Shown here piece after piece: positions 19,091 to 28,756 of a DNA stretch of 64,000 nt. The notes beneath the pieces were generated by a model. That model saw only the letters and a program-made list of their open reading frames with translations. It was not told where the DNA came from and ran no database searches. The stretch is from Prochlorococcus sp. AG-355-N16 (GTDB lineage Bacteria; Cyanobacteriota; Cyanobacteriia; PCC-6307; Cyanobiaceae): positions 1 through 64,000 of the forward strand of contig QCEF01000003.1 of NCBI GenBank assembly GCA_003278545.1, in the 5' to 3' direction. The position numbers were made by a program, and so were the translations under genes. How positions within the stretch are numbered: the first letter of the stretch is position 1; each line of letters starts with the position of its first letter.

Positions 19091-21661
19091 GTGATTTCTC
19101 CAGATAAACAATATGAGGCTGATACCAATTTATATAATCCATCTGAAATAGAAAAAAAATGGCAGTTAATATGGACAGAAAACAATTTATATAAAACCGA
19201 TGAGTTAATTGAGAATAGCAATAAGTTTTATGCCTTATCAATGTTTCCCTACCCTTCAGGTAATCTTCATATGGGACATGTTAGGAATTATGTTATTACA
19301 GACTTAATAGCTCGATTCCAAAGGTTTAAGGGTAAATCGATCTTACATCCAATGGGTTGGGACGCTTTTGGTTTGCCTGCTGAAAATGCTGCGATTGAAA
19401 GAGGAATTAGTCCAAGTGTCTGGACTAAAAAAAATATTTCTCATATGAAGTCACAATTAAAGCTTTTGGGACTATCAGTTGATTGGGATAGGGAATTTGC
19501 AACATGTGATGAAAATTATTATATTTGGACTCAATATCTATTTTTAGAGTTATACAAGTCAGGTCTTGTATATCAAAAGGAATCAGAAGTTAATTGGGAT
19601 CCTATAGATAATACAGTCCTAGCGAATGAACAAGTTGACTCAGAGGGTAAATCTTGGAGATCTGGGGCAGTAGTTGAAAAAAAATTATTAAAGCAATGGT
19701 TTTTAAGAATTACTAATTATGCGGATGAGTTATTGAAGGATTTAGAAAAATTAGATAACTGGCCAGAAAGAGTAAAAATAATGCAAGATAATTGGATTGG
19801 AAAGTCAATTGGTGCAAATATTAATTTCAATATCAATACCAATCCAGTAAAGAAAATAACTGTATTTACAACAAGGCCAGATACTTTATTTGGAGTTACT
19901 TATTTGGCAATTTCTGTAAATCATTCATTAATTAAAAAAATTACTGATCAAGAAACCATACAAGATATAGAAAATCTTAAACAATATTTGAAAGATAATA
20001 AAAATAATGAACTTGAAAAAATTGGAATAAAAACTAACTTAATAGCAATAAATCCAGTTAATTCTAAACCCATACCTATTTGGGTGGCTAGTTATGTACT
20101 TGATGAATACGGTACAGGCGCTGTTATGGGTGTACCTGCTCATGATTTAAGGGATTTTGAGTTTGCTAAGAAAAACAGTATAGATATTAAACAGGTAATA
20201 GTAAAGGATAAAAGTAAACAAAGTAATGAGCTTGATAATGCTTATGTAGAAAATGGATATCTAATTAATTCAAATCAATACAATGGTATAGCAAATACTA
20301 TTGCTAAATTAAAAATTGCAGAGGAGGGAGTAAATAATGGATGGGCCGAAAATAAAATTCAATATCGTTTAAGAGATTGGTTAATATCTAGACAAAGATA
20401 TTGGGGATGTCCGATACCCATCGTTAATTGCAAAAAATGTGGAGCTGTTCCTTTAAACCAATCGGATTTGCCTGTTTCATTACCAAAAGATATAGAAATC
20501 TCTACTAACAAGATTAATGCTTTAGGTAATAATAATAATTGGATAAATACAACATGTCCAAAATGTGGAATAGCGGCAAGAAAAGAAACTGATACTATGG
20601 ACACTTTCATATGTTCATCTTGGTATTTTTTAAGATACCCATCTTCAAAATGTTCAACTAAGCCATTTGAAAAGAATGAAATTAATAAGTGGTTACCTGT
20701 AGATCAATATGTTGGAGGAGTAGAGCATGCAATATTGCATTTGTTATATGCAAGATTTTTCACTAAAGCTTTGCGAGATAATGATCTATTTGATATTGAT
20801 GAACCTTTCAAAAAACTATTAACGCAAGGAATGGTTCAGGCCGCAGCCTATAAAAACAATAAAACTGGTAAATATGTTTCTCCTTCCGATATTACTGACT
20901 TATCAAATCCTGCAGATCCAATTGACAATTCTAAACTCGAAGTTCTTTTCGAGAAGATGTCTAAGTCTAAATATAATGGAATAGACCCTGAATCAGTAAT
21001 TAAAAAATATGGAGCAGATACAGCAAGAATGTTTATATTATTTAAAGCACCACCAGAAAAAGATTTGGAATGGGGAGATACAGATGTTGAAGGACAATTT
21101 AGATTTTTAAGTAGGATTTGGAAGCTTTATATAAATTGTGCAAAAGATATAAATAGTAAATCTAATTCCTATCCAGATAAAGAAAAAAGTTTAATAAAGT
21201 CAATGAATATTGCTATAAAAGAAATTTCAAATGACATATTAAATAACCAATTTAATACTGCGATTTCAGAACTAATGAAGTTTTATAATTCATTATCAAA
21301 TTCCATTAATGACATAAACAATAATTTAAAAATTGATGCTTTAAAAACATTTTGTATTTTGTTGGCTCCATTTGCACCTCATATTGCAGAAGAAATATGG
21401 CATCTAATAGGATTTAAAAAATCTGTACATTTAGAACACTGGCCTTCCTTTAATGCCGAGGCACTAAAGGAAGATTCATATGAACTAGTAATACAAGTGA
21501 ATGGAAAAGTTAGAGACAAAGTAAATTTTAATAATGATATGAGTGAAGATCAAATTAAAGAATTGACTCTTAAAAGACCTAACATATTAAAATGGACTCA
21601 AGATAAGGAAATAAAAAAAATAATTCTTGTTAAAGGAAAAATAATGAATATTGTTGTTTAA
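19091..21661 (+). CDS. leuS: Leucyl-tRNA synthetase
   Basis: LeuS charges tRNA-Leu and edits mischarged products. The 856 residues contain the HIGH-type motif in [15 protein letters not shown] (near 55), the editing domain ([14 protein letters not shown]) and the zinc-ribbon cysteines CKKCG and CPKCG. The KMSKS motif ([11 protein letters not shown]) and the C-terminal anticodon-side domain follow. The start used is GTG at 19091, since no ATG in frame precedes the conserved region. The 3' end overlaps the convergent pgi gene by 4 bp. Confidence 0.97.
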   Translation: MISPDKQYEADTNLYNPSEIEKKWQLIWTENNLYKTDELIENSNKFYALSMFPYPSGNLHMGHVRNYVITDLIARFQRFKGKSILHPMGWDAFGLPAENAAIERGISPSVWTKKNISHMKSQLKLLGLSVDWDREFATCDENYYIWTQYLFLELYKSGLVYQKESEVNWDPIDNTVLANEQVDSEGKSWRSGAVVEKKLLKQWFLRITNYADELLKDLEKLDNWPERVKIMQDNWIGKSIGANINFNINTNPVKKITVFTTRPDTLFGVTYLAISVNHSLIKKITDQETIQDIENLKQYLKDNKNNELEKIGIKTNLIAINPVNSKPIPIWVASYVLDEYGTGAVMGVPAHDLRDFEFAKKNSIDIKQVIVKDKSKQSNELDNAYVENGYLINSNQYNGIANTIAKLKIAEEGVNNGWAENKIQYRLRDWLISRQRYWGCPIPIVNCKKCGAVPLNQSDLPVSLPKDIEISTNKINALGNNNNWINTTCPKCGIAARKETDTMDTFICSSWYFLRYPSSKCSTKPFEKNEINKWLPVDQYVGGVEHAILHLLYARFFTKALRDNDLFDIDEPFKKLLTQGMVQAAAYKNNKTGKYVSPSDITDLSNPADPIDNSKLEVLFEKMSKSKYNGIDPESVIKKYGADTARMFILFKAPPEKDLEWGDTDVEGQFRFLSRIWKLYINCAKDINSKSNSYPDKEKSLIKSMNIAIKEISNDILNNQFNTAISELMKFYNSLSNSINDINNNLKIDALKTFCILLAPFAPHIAEEIWHLIGFKKSVHLEHWPSFNAEALKEDSYELVIQVNGKVRDKVNFNNDMSEDQIKELTLKRPNILKWTQDKEIKKIILVKGKIMNIVV

Positions 21662-23241
21662 GAATTTATTTTTTGAATAACTAATGAATTTGGATTTGAC
21701 CAATCGCCCTTAACTAAATAATTATCATTACCGAAACACATTTCACGGAGTATAAAAAATATTGGTTCACTAACTGAATTATCAAATAATGATGTTATGT
21801 CATTTATTGAATATTCTCCACCTTCATCTAATAAATTACTTACTTTTTGTTGATACTCAATAATATTTGCAGCTGCTTTCTTTCCAGCTTCAACTCCAGG
21901 TTGATCATATGCATTTATATTTACCAATTCAGCGTAGAAGGATACAGCCCTCTCAAATAAAGCGATTAAGGCACCTAGTGAAATACAATTTAACTTATCT
22001 AACGTAATAGTGATACTTTGTCTGTTTTCACTAGAGAGTGCTGATCTGGTTCCTTGCAAAAAACCAGAAAGATATTCTTTAGGATTCTCTTTTTCATCAA
22101 ATATATTAGTATATGGAGAATCTAATAATTCAATAAAAATACAAAAGAAATTATCAATACCATCTCTCAGTTGCTGAACATAAGCATGTTGATCTGTAGA
22201 TCCTTTATTACCAAAAACGGAAATACCTTGATTAACTACTTGACCATTCCTATTAAATTTCTTTCCTAATGATTCCATTACTAATTGCTGAAGATATTTA
22301 CTAAAAACCTGTAACCTATCTCTATAAGGTAATACGACCATATCTCTCTTTCCAATACCATCCCCAGTTAAATACCATGCGGATGATAATAGTGCTGCTG
22401 GATTATTTTTAAAATCACTTATACGTGTGGCTTCATCCATTAATGATGCACCTCTGATAAATTCAGAGATATTTTCATTAATAAGAGCTAATGGAAGTAA
22501 TCCCACAGAGCTTGTAATACTAGTTCTTCCACCAACCCAATCTTGCAAATTAAATATTTTTAACCAATTTTCAGAAGTAGCTTTTTTAAATAACTTACTA
22601 CCTTTCATAGTTATAGCTATAGCATTAGAATTCCATTCAAGAGAATTGTTTTCGCAGTGACTTTTAATAATTTCCATAGCAATTCTAGGTTCAGGCGTAC
22701 CACCTGATTTGCTTACTACTACAAATAATGTTGTTGATAATTTTTCAGATAACTCTTCTAACTTTTCGCTAATTAAAAAAGGATCAACATTATCGATATA
22801 AGAAAAATTTAAACCTTTAGAACACTTCTGCAGTGACTCTGTAATAAGTAATGGTCCTAATCCACTTCCACCTATTCCTATCCATAGAACATCAGTATAC
22901 TGCTGATTATTCTTATTCTTAATATCCCCATTTAAAATTTGTTTTCCAAATTCAGAGATTGAATTAATATCTGCTCTAATTTCTTCTTCTATTTTTGAAG
23001 AGGGTGAAATTGATGGATTTCTAAGCCAATAATGTCCAACTTGTCTATTTTCATCAATATTTGAGATTGCACCATTTTCTAATTCTTTTATTGATGAAAA
23101 AACATCTTTAAATTTATCTTCTAAATTTTTTATCTCTTTACTTGTGAAATTAATTTTGCTTATGTCTAACCAAATATTTAATTTTTTATCAAACCAAAGA
23201 TAATTACAAAATTTATCCCAAGAGTTTAAATCTTTTTTCAT
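21658..23241 (-). CDS. pgi: Glucose-6-phosphate isomerase
   Basis: Pgi interconverts glucose 6-phosphate and fructose 6-phosphate, linking glycogen, the oxidative pentose phosphate route and glycolysis. The 527 residues show the sugar-phosphate site ([16 protein letters not shown] and [13 protein letters not shown]), the [15 protein letters not shown] segment, and [17 protein letters not shown] with its catalytic His. The length fits the cyanobacterial form. It overlaps the leuS 3' end by 4 bp, so the two mRNAs would be complementary at their ends. The next gene upstream is divergent purN. Confidence 0.96.
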   Translation of the reverse strand: MKKDLNSWDKFCNYLWFDKKLNIWLDISKINFTSKEIKNLEDKFKDVFSSIKELENGAISNIDENRQVGHYWLRNPSISPSSKIEEEIRADINSISEFGKQILNGDIKNKNNQQYTDVLWIGIGGSGLGPLLITESLQKCSKGLNFSYIDNVDPFLISEKLEELSEKLSTTLFVVVSKSGGTPEPRIAMEIIKSHCENNSLEWNSNAIAITMKGSKLFKKATSENWLKIFNLQDWVGGRTSITSSVGLLPLALINENISEFIRGASLMDEATRISDFKNNPAALLSSAWYLTGDGIGKRDMVVLPYRDRLQVFSKYLQQLVMESLGKKFNRNGQVVNQGISVFGNKGSTDQHAYVQQLRDGIDNFFCIFIELLDSPYTNIFDEKENPKEYLSGFLQGTRSALSSENRQSITITLDKLNCISLGALIALFERAVSFYAELVNINAYDQPGVEAGKKAAANIIEYQQKVSNLLDEGGEYSINDITSLFDNSVSEPIFFILREMCFGNDNYLVKGDWSNPNSLVIQKINS

Positions 23242-23425
23242 TTTATATATTTGTTTCTTTTATTTATTATTCAATTATATCTATACGAATAGTACATAGA
23301 TTTGAATCATTTAAATTTGTTTAAATTATTATCTTCAAATAAATATGTTTTTGAATATAAACAATTAAAATTGAGGGTTTTTTTTATTTCATATGAATTT
23401 ATTATTGTATTAAATACAAACAATT

Positions 23426-24082
23426 TTGGATAGATCATTTAATTACATAATTTCGCCTGAGATATCTGAATTTAGAAGATTTTCCCCTAAACTAAAAATA
23501 GGTGTACTTGCTTCTGGGAAAGGAACAAACTTTCAGGAATTAATTGTTCTCTCAGAAAAAGGAGAATTAGATATAGATATAAAAGTTCTAATAACTAACA
23601 AAGATGATGCAGGATGTATAAACAGAGCTAAAAGTAAAAAAATACCTCACAAAATTATAAGAGGCAAAGACTTTCTGCAAAAGGAGGCATTTGAATTAGA
23701 AATTGTAAATACTTTAATTCATTACGATGTTGAACTTGTGGTTATGGCAGGCTGGATGAAAATTGTTACTCCTTTTTTTATTAATAAATTTAAGAATAAG
23801 ATAATAAATATTCACCCTTCATTACTTCCCGCATATAAAGGTGGTTCTGCAATAAAGGACTCTATATTAAATGGTTCAAAAATAACTGGTTGTTCAGTAC
23901 ATTTTGTAGAAGAGGAGGTAGATAGTGGATCATTGATAATGCAAGCTGCATTGTCAATTAGAGATGATGATGATATTGAATCACTTTCCAAAAGGATACA
24001 AATGCTTGAGCATAAAATTTTACCTCACTCAATCTCTCATGCTGGGTTTTTGATAAGAAGTAATTTTATGGAAAATTATTAG
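23426..24082 (+). CDS. purN: Phosphoribosylglycinamide formyltransferase
   Basis: PurN transfers a formyl group from 10-formyltetrahydrofolate to GAR in purine synthesis. The 218 residues show the phosphate loop LASGKGTNFQEL, the catalytic INIHPSLLPAYKGG with Asn and His, and the Asp in EEEVDSGSLIMQ. An N-terminal tail of about 25 residues precedes the domain. The frame between the upstream TAA and the domain has no ATG or GTG, so TTG at 23426 is the most likely start. The 3' end overlaps convergent argC by 17 bp. Confidence 0.93.
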   Translation: MDRSFNYIISPEISEFRRFSPKLKIGVLASGKGTNFQELIVLSEKGELDIDIKVLITNKDDAGCINRAKSKKIPHKIIRGKDFLQKEAFELEIVNTLIHYDVELVVMAGWMKIVTPFFINKFKNKIINIHPSLLPAYKGGSAIKDSILNGSKITGCSVHFVEEEVDSGSLIMQAALSIRDDDDIESLSKRIQMLEHKILPHSISHAGFLIRSNFMENY

Positions 24083-25121
24083 TTAAATCAAGACCTTCAT
24101 CCATTGAAAATCCACTCATAAGATTTAAATTTTGAATTGCTTGCCCAGTCTGACCTTTTAACAAATTATCAATTGCAGATAAAATAATAATCCTCCCATT
24201 TCGAATATCGACTTTAACAGAAAGGAAAATTTGGTTTGTATTTTTAACCCATTTTGTTGATGGGAATGTATCTACAGGTAAGACCTTAATATTTTTGAAA
24301 TTTCTATAATAATTATCCAAAAGAATTCTGCAATCATCAGAAGTTAATCCTGGATCTCTTAATCTCCCATATATAGTCGAATGCATACCCCTTGATATCG
24401 GAACCAAATGAGGAGTAAAGAGCAGTTCAATTTTACTTCCAGATATTAAAGATGCTACTTGTTCGATCTCTGAGGTATGTCTATGGTTAATCAATCCATA
24501 TGCTGATAGACCTTCTCCACATTCTGATAAAAGTAGCTTTTGGTTTGGTTCTCGACCACCACCAGAAGTTCCGCTTTTAGAATCAATTACTATACCTTCA
24601 TTTTCAATAATTCCTTGAGAAAGATAAGGAGCTAATGGAATAAGAGCAGATGTTGGATAACATCCTGGACATGCAATTAATCTTCCTTTTGAAATGGCTT
24701 CTTTATTTATTTCAGGAAGACCATAGACTGCCTCTTTGCATAAATCATCGTCACTCCTTTTATAAATAGCAGCTTCTTTGGAATATACTTTTTTCCATTC
24801 GTCTAAGGACTTATATCTGTAATCAGCTGATAAATCAATAACTTTAACTCCTCTATCTAATAATTTTCTTGTCAATGTTGAAGATATTCCATTTGGTAAG
24901 CAAAGCAATGCAACATCTGAATTTTTTGAAATATTATCTACTGAAATATCTTCTATATATGGATCATTATCTAGATAAATAAAAGGGAAATTATCATTCC
25001 ACTTTGATCCAGAGGTTTTATTACCTCCTAAAAATGAAATTTTGTATTTTTTATTCTTCTTTAAAAGATTTACCGCTTGAATACCTCCGTAACCAGTAGC
25101 ACCAACTATTGCAACATTCAT
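24066..25121 (-). CDS. argC: N-acetyl-gamma-glutamyl-phosphate reductase
   Basis: ArgC reduces N-acetylglutamyl phosphate to the semialdehyde with NADPH, the third step to arginine. The 351 residues have the nucleotide-binding start AIVGATGYGGIQAVNLL, the catalytic cysteine in ACPGCYPTSALIPL (near 150) and the SGTSGGGREP loop. The later HLVPISRGMHSTIY segment carries the substrate-side residues. The length is normal. It converges on purN with a 17-bp overlap and is divergent from ribBA. Confidence 0.96.
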   Translation of the reverse strand: MNVAIVGATGYGGIQAVNLLKKNKKYKISFLGGNKTSGSKWNDNFPFIYLDNDPYIEDISVDNISKNSDVALLCLPNGISSTLTRKLLDRGVKVIDLSADYRYKSLDEWKKVYSKEAAIYKRSDDDLCKEAVYGLPEINKEAISKGRLIACPGCYPTSALIPLAPYLSQGIIENEGIVIDSKSGTSGGGREPNQKLLLSECGEGLSAYGLINHRHTSEIEQVASLISGSKIELLFTPHLVPISRGMHSTIYGRLRDPGLTSDDCRILLDNYYRNFKNIKVLPVDTFPSTKWVKNTNQIFLSVKVDIRNGRIIILSAIDNLLKGQTGQAIQNLNLMSGFSMDEGLDLTNNFP

Positions 25122-25209
25122 TTCTTTGAATTGGCAGACTTTGAGATAGGATTATAAAGTGTTGAATTAAAGGTAACTAAAACACTATTTTTCTATATTG
25201 ATAGGAATA

Positions 25210-26934
25210 ATGAAAGAAACAAGTCCCAAATCAAATAATGGAACAATTTTGGATATAAATGAATCTTTTAAAATTGAATTTGATCCTATCAGCGATGCGT
25301 TGGCAGCGATAAGAAATGGTGAATGCATAATTGTTGTAGATGATGAAAGAAGAGAAAATGAAGGAGATTTAATATGTGCAGCGCAGTTTGCAACTCCGCA
25401 GCAAATTAATTTTATGGCTACTGAGGGACGTGGCCTTATATGCCTAGCTATGCAAGGTGAAAAGCTTGACTCTTTAGATTTACCATTAATGGTAGATAGA
25501 AATACAGATGAAAATCAAACAGCTTTTACGATATCAATTGATGCTGGTCCTGAAAATAATGTTACTACTGGAATTTCCGCTGAAGACAGGGCAAAGACAA
25601 TTCAAGTTGCAATAAACCCAAATACAAAACCTGATGATTTAAGGAGACCAGGACATATTTTTCCATTAAGAGCTAAAAAAGGTGGTGTATTAAAGAGGGC
25701 AGGTCATACCGAAGCGGCAGTAGATATTGCGGCGATGTCAGGTCTTTATCCAGCTGGAGTAATTTGTGAAATACAAAATCCTGACGGTTCCATGTCGAGA
25801 CTTCCACAACTTAAAGAGTATGCAAAACAGTGGGGAATGAAATTAATATCCATAGCTGATTTAATAAGTTATCGTTTTCAAACTGAGAGATTTGTATTTA
25901 GAAAATCCGATGCTGTACTTCCAAGTATTTTTGGTAATTTCAAAGCTTATGGATATGTTAATGAACTTGATGGTTCAGAGCATGTTGCATTAGTTAAACA
26001 AAAATCATCAAAATTAAGTGAGCCTGTACTAGTAAGAATGCATTCAGAGTGCTTAACAGGCGATGCTTTTGGATCTTTACGTTGTGATTGTAGACCGCAG
26101 TTAGAGGCTGCTTTATCAAGGATAGAAAAGGAGGAAGAAGGAGTCGTTGTTTACTTGAGACAAGAAGGTAGAGGTATTGGTCTAATAAATAAATTAAAAG
26201 CTTATAGTTTACAGGATGGTGGATTAGATACTGTAGAAGCTAATGAAAGATTAGGTTTTCCAGCTGATCTCAGAAATTATGGAGTTGGAGCACAGATATT
26301 AACCGATCTAGGTATAAAAAAACTGAAATTACTTACAAACAATCCTAGAAAGATTGCTGGATTAGGTGGTTATGGAATAGAGGTTATTGAGAGAGTTCCA
26401 TTAGTAATTTGTCCAAACGATAATAATGCAGAATACTTGAATGTAAAAAAAACGAAGTTAGGCCACATGATTGATGAAGATAATCCTAATTCCAGGAATA
26501 TCGATCCATTTATATCAATTTTTCTTGATGGGAAATATAAATCTATTGATCTAGTTCCAATAAAAAATAAAGTTATTAAATTCTGTAGTGATAAGAACAT
26601 TAAAATTAAACTAGAAAGTACTCCTAGGTTATTGGCTTTTTGGAATCGACCAAAATTAGTTTGGCGAATTTTGCATGATCAGAATAGAACCAATTCCAAC
26701 ATTACTGATGAAGAAATAAAGAATATAGAATTATTTATTCAGTTTTTATCCAATTATGAAAATAGTACAAAGATTGGAATTATTGTTTCAAGAAACATTG
26801 AACAAGCATTACACCCAAAAAGCAGCATCAAATTAATCAATACTAAATTTACAATAAATAATGAAATCTTATACTCATCTACAAGAAAATTTAATCTAGA
26901 TAAAGAGACATTTAGTATTGTTTTTGAAGGCTGA
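25210..26934 (+). CDS. ribBA: Bifunctional DHBP synthase / GTP cyclohydrolase II
   Basis: The fused protein runs both entry reactions of riboflavin synthesis. The RibB part (first 225 residues) makes 3,4-dihydroxy-2-butanone 4-phosphate and carries VDDERRENEGDLICAA and GHTEAAVDIAAMSG. The RibA part opens GTP and carries the zinc cysteines in HSECLTGDAFGSLRCDC, plus YLRQEGRGIGL and TNNPRKIAGL. About 145 further residues follow the normal RibA end (KLGHMIDEDN). They match no domain I know. I chose ATG at 25210; a TTG at 25198 would add four residues. Confidence 0.94.
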   Translation: MKETSPKSNNGTILDINESFKIEFDPISDALAAIRNGECIIVVDDERRENEGDLICAAQFATPQQINFMATEGRGLICLAMQGEKLDSLDLPLMVDRNTDENQTAFTISIDAGPENNVTTGISAEDRAKTIQVAINPNTKPDDLRRPGHIFPLRAKKGGVLKRAGHTEAAVDIAAMSGLYPAGVICEIQNPDGSMSRLPQLKEYAKQWGMKLISIADLISYRFQTERFVFRKSDAVLPSIFGNFKAYGYVNELDGSEHVALVKQKSSKLSEPVLVRMHSECLTGDAFGSLRCDCRPQLEAALSRIEKEEEGVVVYLRQEGRGIGLINKLKAYSLQDGGLDTVEANERLGFPADLRNYGVGAQILTDLGIKKLKLLTNNPRKIAGLGGYGIEVIERVPLVICPNDNNAEYLNVKKTKLGHMIDEDNPNSRNIDPFISIFLDGKYKSIDLVPIKNKVIKFCSDKNIKIKLESTPRLLAFWNRPKLVWRILHDQNRTNSNITDEEIKNIELFIQFLSNYENSTKIGIIVSRNIEQALHPKSSIKLINTKFTINNEILYSSTRKFNLDKETFSIVFEG

Positions 26935-26937
26935 AAA

Positions 26938-27375
26938 CTACTTTAAGGTTGCCTTTAAAATTTTTGACCCATTAGTAAGCTTTAGCACTACATCGATATC
27001 ATCAGTCTTACCAAAAACTGTATGAACTCCATCGAGATGAGGCTGTGGTTCATAAACTATGAAAAACTGACTGCCACCTGTATCCTTTCCTGCATGAGCC
27101 ATAGAAAGTGAGCCTTTTAAATGTTTATTGGAATTAATTTCACATTTTATATTATATCCAGGCCCACCAGTTCCAGGCATACCTGATGCTCCATCACGAG
27201 TATTTGGACATCCACCCTGAGCCATAAATCCAGGAATCACTCTGTGAAATGCTAGACCATCATAAAAACCATCACTAATTAGGCTCGTGAAGTTTTTAAC
27301 TGTATTAGGTGCGTCGTCAGAAAAAAATTCAATATTAATGTTTCCAACTTCTGTTTCAAATAATGCAGTTGTCAT
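26938..27375 (-). CDS. Cyclophilin-type peptidyl-prolyl cis-trans isomerase
   Basis: A compact 145-residue cyclophilin that speeds cis-trans isomerisation of proline peptide bonds. The catalytic Arg and neighbours are in [14 protein letters not shown] (near residue 45). The substrate groove follows in [16 protein letters not shown] and [11 protein letters not shown]. There is no signal peptide, so it is cytosolic. The length is typical of the minimal bacterial form. It converges on ribBA with a 3-bp gap, and DUF3110 lies upstream on the same strand. Confidence 0.94.
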   Translation of the reverse strand: MTTALFETEVGNINIEFFSDDAPNTVKNFTSLISDGFYDGLAFHRVIPGFMAQGGCPNTRDGASGMPGTGGPGYNIKCEINSNKHLKGSLSMAHAGKDTGGSQFFIVYEPQPHLDGVHTVFGKTDDIDVVLKLTNGSKILKATLK

Positions 27376-27412
27376 GTTTTATTTGTTTAGTAATTAATAA
27401 ATATTTTAGTGG

Positions 27413-27796
27413 CTAAAGCAACTTTTCAAGGTTTTCCTTAATAGTGTTTATATCAAGGCTATCTCTATTACTATTTTTGTCTTCATCCCAATTTTCAACT
27501 TCTAGATTTTTCTGGGGTGGTGAAATTAATAACCTATCTTCTGCGGTTTTAGGTACAAAATTTTTTTCTACTAGTTTGCATTCATAATTTAATTTAATAC
27601 AGAATTCTTTTATTTCCTCTATATTGATCATCTCAACCGTTGGCAAAGGAAAATCTTGAGCTTCTAGAAGACCACAATATCTTGTTGCATCATCCTTATC
27701 TTCAAACATAAGAACAATCGTCCTTCCTTTAAGTTCGATTGAATGAATTCCTTCCTTATCTGTTCCTGAATTATATAAAAGAACAAATACGTTCAT
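27413..27796 (-). CDS. DUF3110 domain protein
   Basis: A 127-residue protein of the cyanobacterial and plastid DUF3110 family. The domain covers about residues 1-90 (MNVFVLLYNSGTDKEGIHSI, then VLMFEDKDDATRYCGLLEAQDFP). A variable acidic tail follows. The family has no known activity. It is predicted soluble. The gene sits between the dnaJ-like gene (33 bp upstream) and the cyclophilin gene on the same strand, so it may ride on a chaperone transcript. That co-location suggests, but does not show, a folding-related role. Confidence 0.8.
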   Translation of the reverse strand: MNVFVLLYNSGTDKEGIHSIELKGRTIVLMFEDKDDATRYCGLLEAQDFPLPTVEMINIEEIKEFCIKLNYECKLVEKNFVPKTAEDRLLISPPQKNLEVENWDEDKNSNRDSLDINTIKENLEKLL

Positions 27797-27829
27797 AAGT
27801 ATTGATTTTTCTAAATATATAATATTTGA

Positions 27830-28756
27830 TTAAGAATCAGAAAGTGATAATTCTTGCAATCTTGTATATAAAGCAATTTCTTCATCATTAATATCAGCAG
27901 GTATCACTACCAGGATTTCAACATATTGATCACCTACATTATCTTCGAAAGTTAAACCCCTCCCTTTCAAACGTAACATTCTTCCCGTAGATGATTTTGG
28001 TGGTACTTGAAGGGTGACATTTCCATCAAGGGTAGGAACCTCTACTGCACAACCAAGAAGAGCATCATGAGGAAATAACTCTAATTTATATAGAACTCTT
28101 AAACCATCAATTCTTAGTCCACTTTCCGTTTGAACTTTTAACTGTAGATAATGATCTTTACCTCCTCTTGCAATATTTTCAAGTCTTAATCGCCATCCAT
28201 CTCCAGCAAAAGGTGGTGTATCAACTTCTACTACAGTTTCATCTTCAAGCTCAATTAAAATAGAAGCCCCATTTAACGCCTCATCAGGAGTTAATTCAAT
28301 AATTGTCTCGATATCTTGGTGGAGTTTAACTGGAGGTGGCTCTTCTGGAGAAGTTGCAGGATAATCATGATTATTAAATTCGTCATTATTTGTATTTATC
28401 GATTCATCATAAAATGATTCATCATCATATTCCTCGTAATTCTTTGGTGAATATTCATATCCAAATAATGAATCAAGATAATCTTGAAAGTCAGGAAAAC
28501 CTTCCTCGAAATTATTATTTTTTTTATCATCCTGGTTTTTTTCATCCGAACTATTTTTTCTTAAATTAGGATCACGTAGATATTCGTAAGCTTCGTTAAT
28601 TAATTTAAATCTTTCTTCTGAATTAAGATCGTTTTTATTTAAATCTGGATGCCATTTTCTTGCTTCTCTTCGAAAGGCCTTTTTAAGTTCTTTATCATCG
28701 AAATCAGGGGTTAAACCCAAAATCGACAAATAGTCTTTTTTAGAGGAAGTAGTCAT
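27830..28756 (-). CDS. DnaJ-like co-chaperone (type II, no zinc finger)
   Basis: The N-terminal J-domain (SILGLTPDFDDKELKKAFRR with the HPD motif in KWHPDLNKND) should stimulate the ATPase of the neighbouring DnaK. An acidic, Asn-rich linker of about 80 residues replaces the Gly/Phe region. Two C-terminal substrate-binding barrels follow (LDGNVTLQVPPKSSTGRMLRLKG). The Cys-rich zinc finger is absent, so this is a CbpA-like type. I placed the start at 28756 (MTTSSKKDYL). An ATG at 28771 and one at 28789 would add 5 or 11 residues. The start lies inside the last codons of dnaK, a 17-bp overlap. Confidence 0.88.
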   Translation of the reverse strand: MTTSSKKDYLSILGLTPDFDDKELKKAFRREARKWHPDLNKNDLNSEERFKLINEAYEYLRDPNLRKNSSDEKNQDDKKNNNFEEGFPDFQDYLDSLFGYEYSPKNYEEYDDESFYDESINTNNDEFNNHDYPATSPEEPPPVKLHQDIETIIELTPDEALNGASILIELEDETVVEVDTPPFAGDGWRLRLENIARGGKDHYLQLKVQTESGLRIDGLRVLYKLELFPHDALLGCAVEVPTLDGNVTLQVPPKSSTGRMLRLKGRGLTFEDNVGDQYVEILVVIPADINDEEIALYTRLQELSLSDS

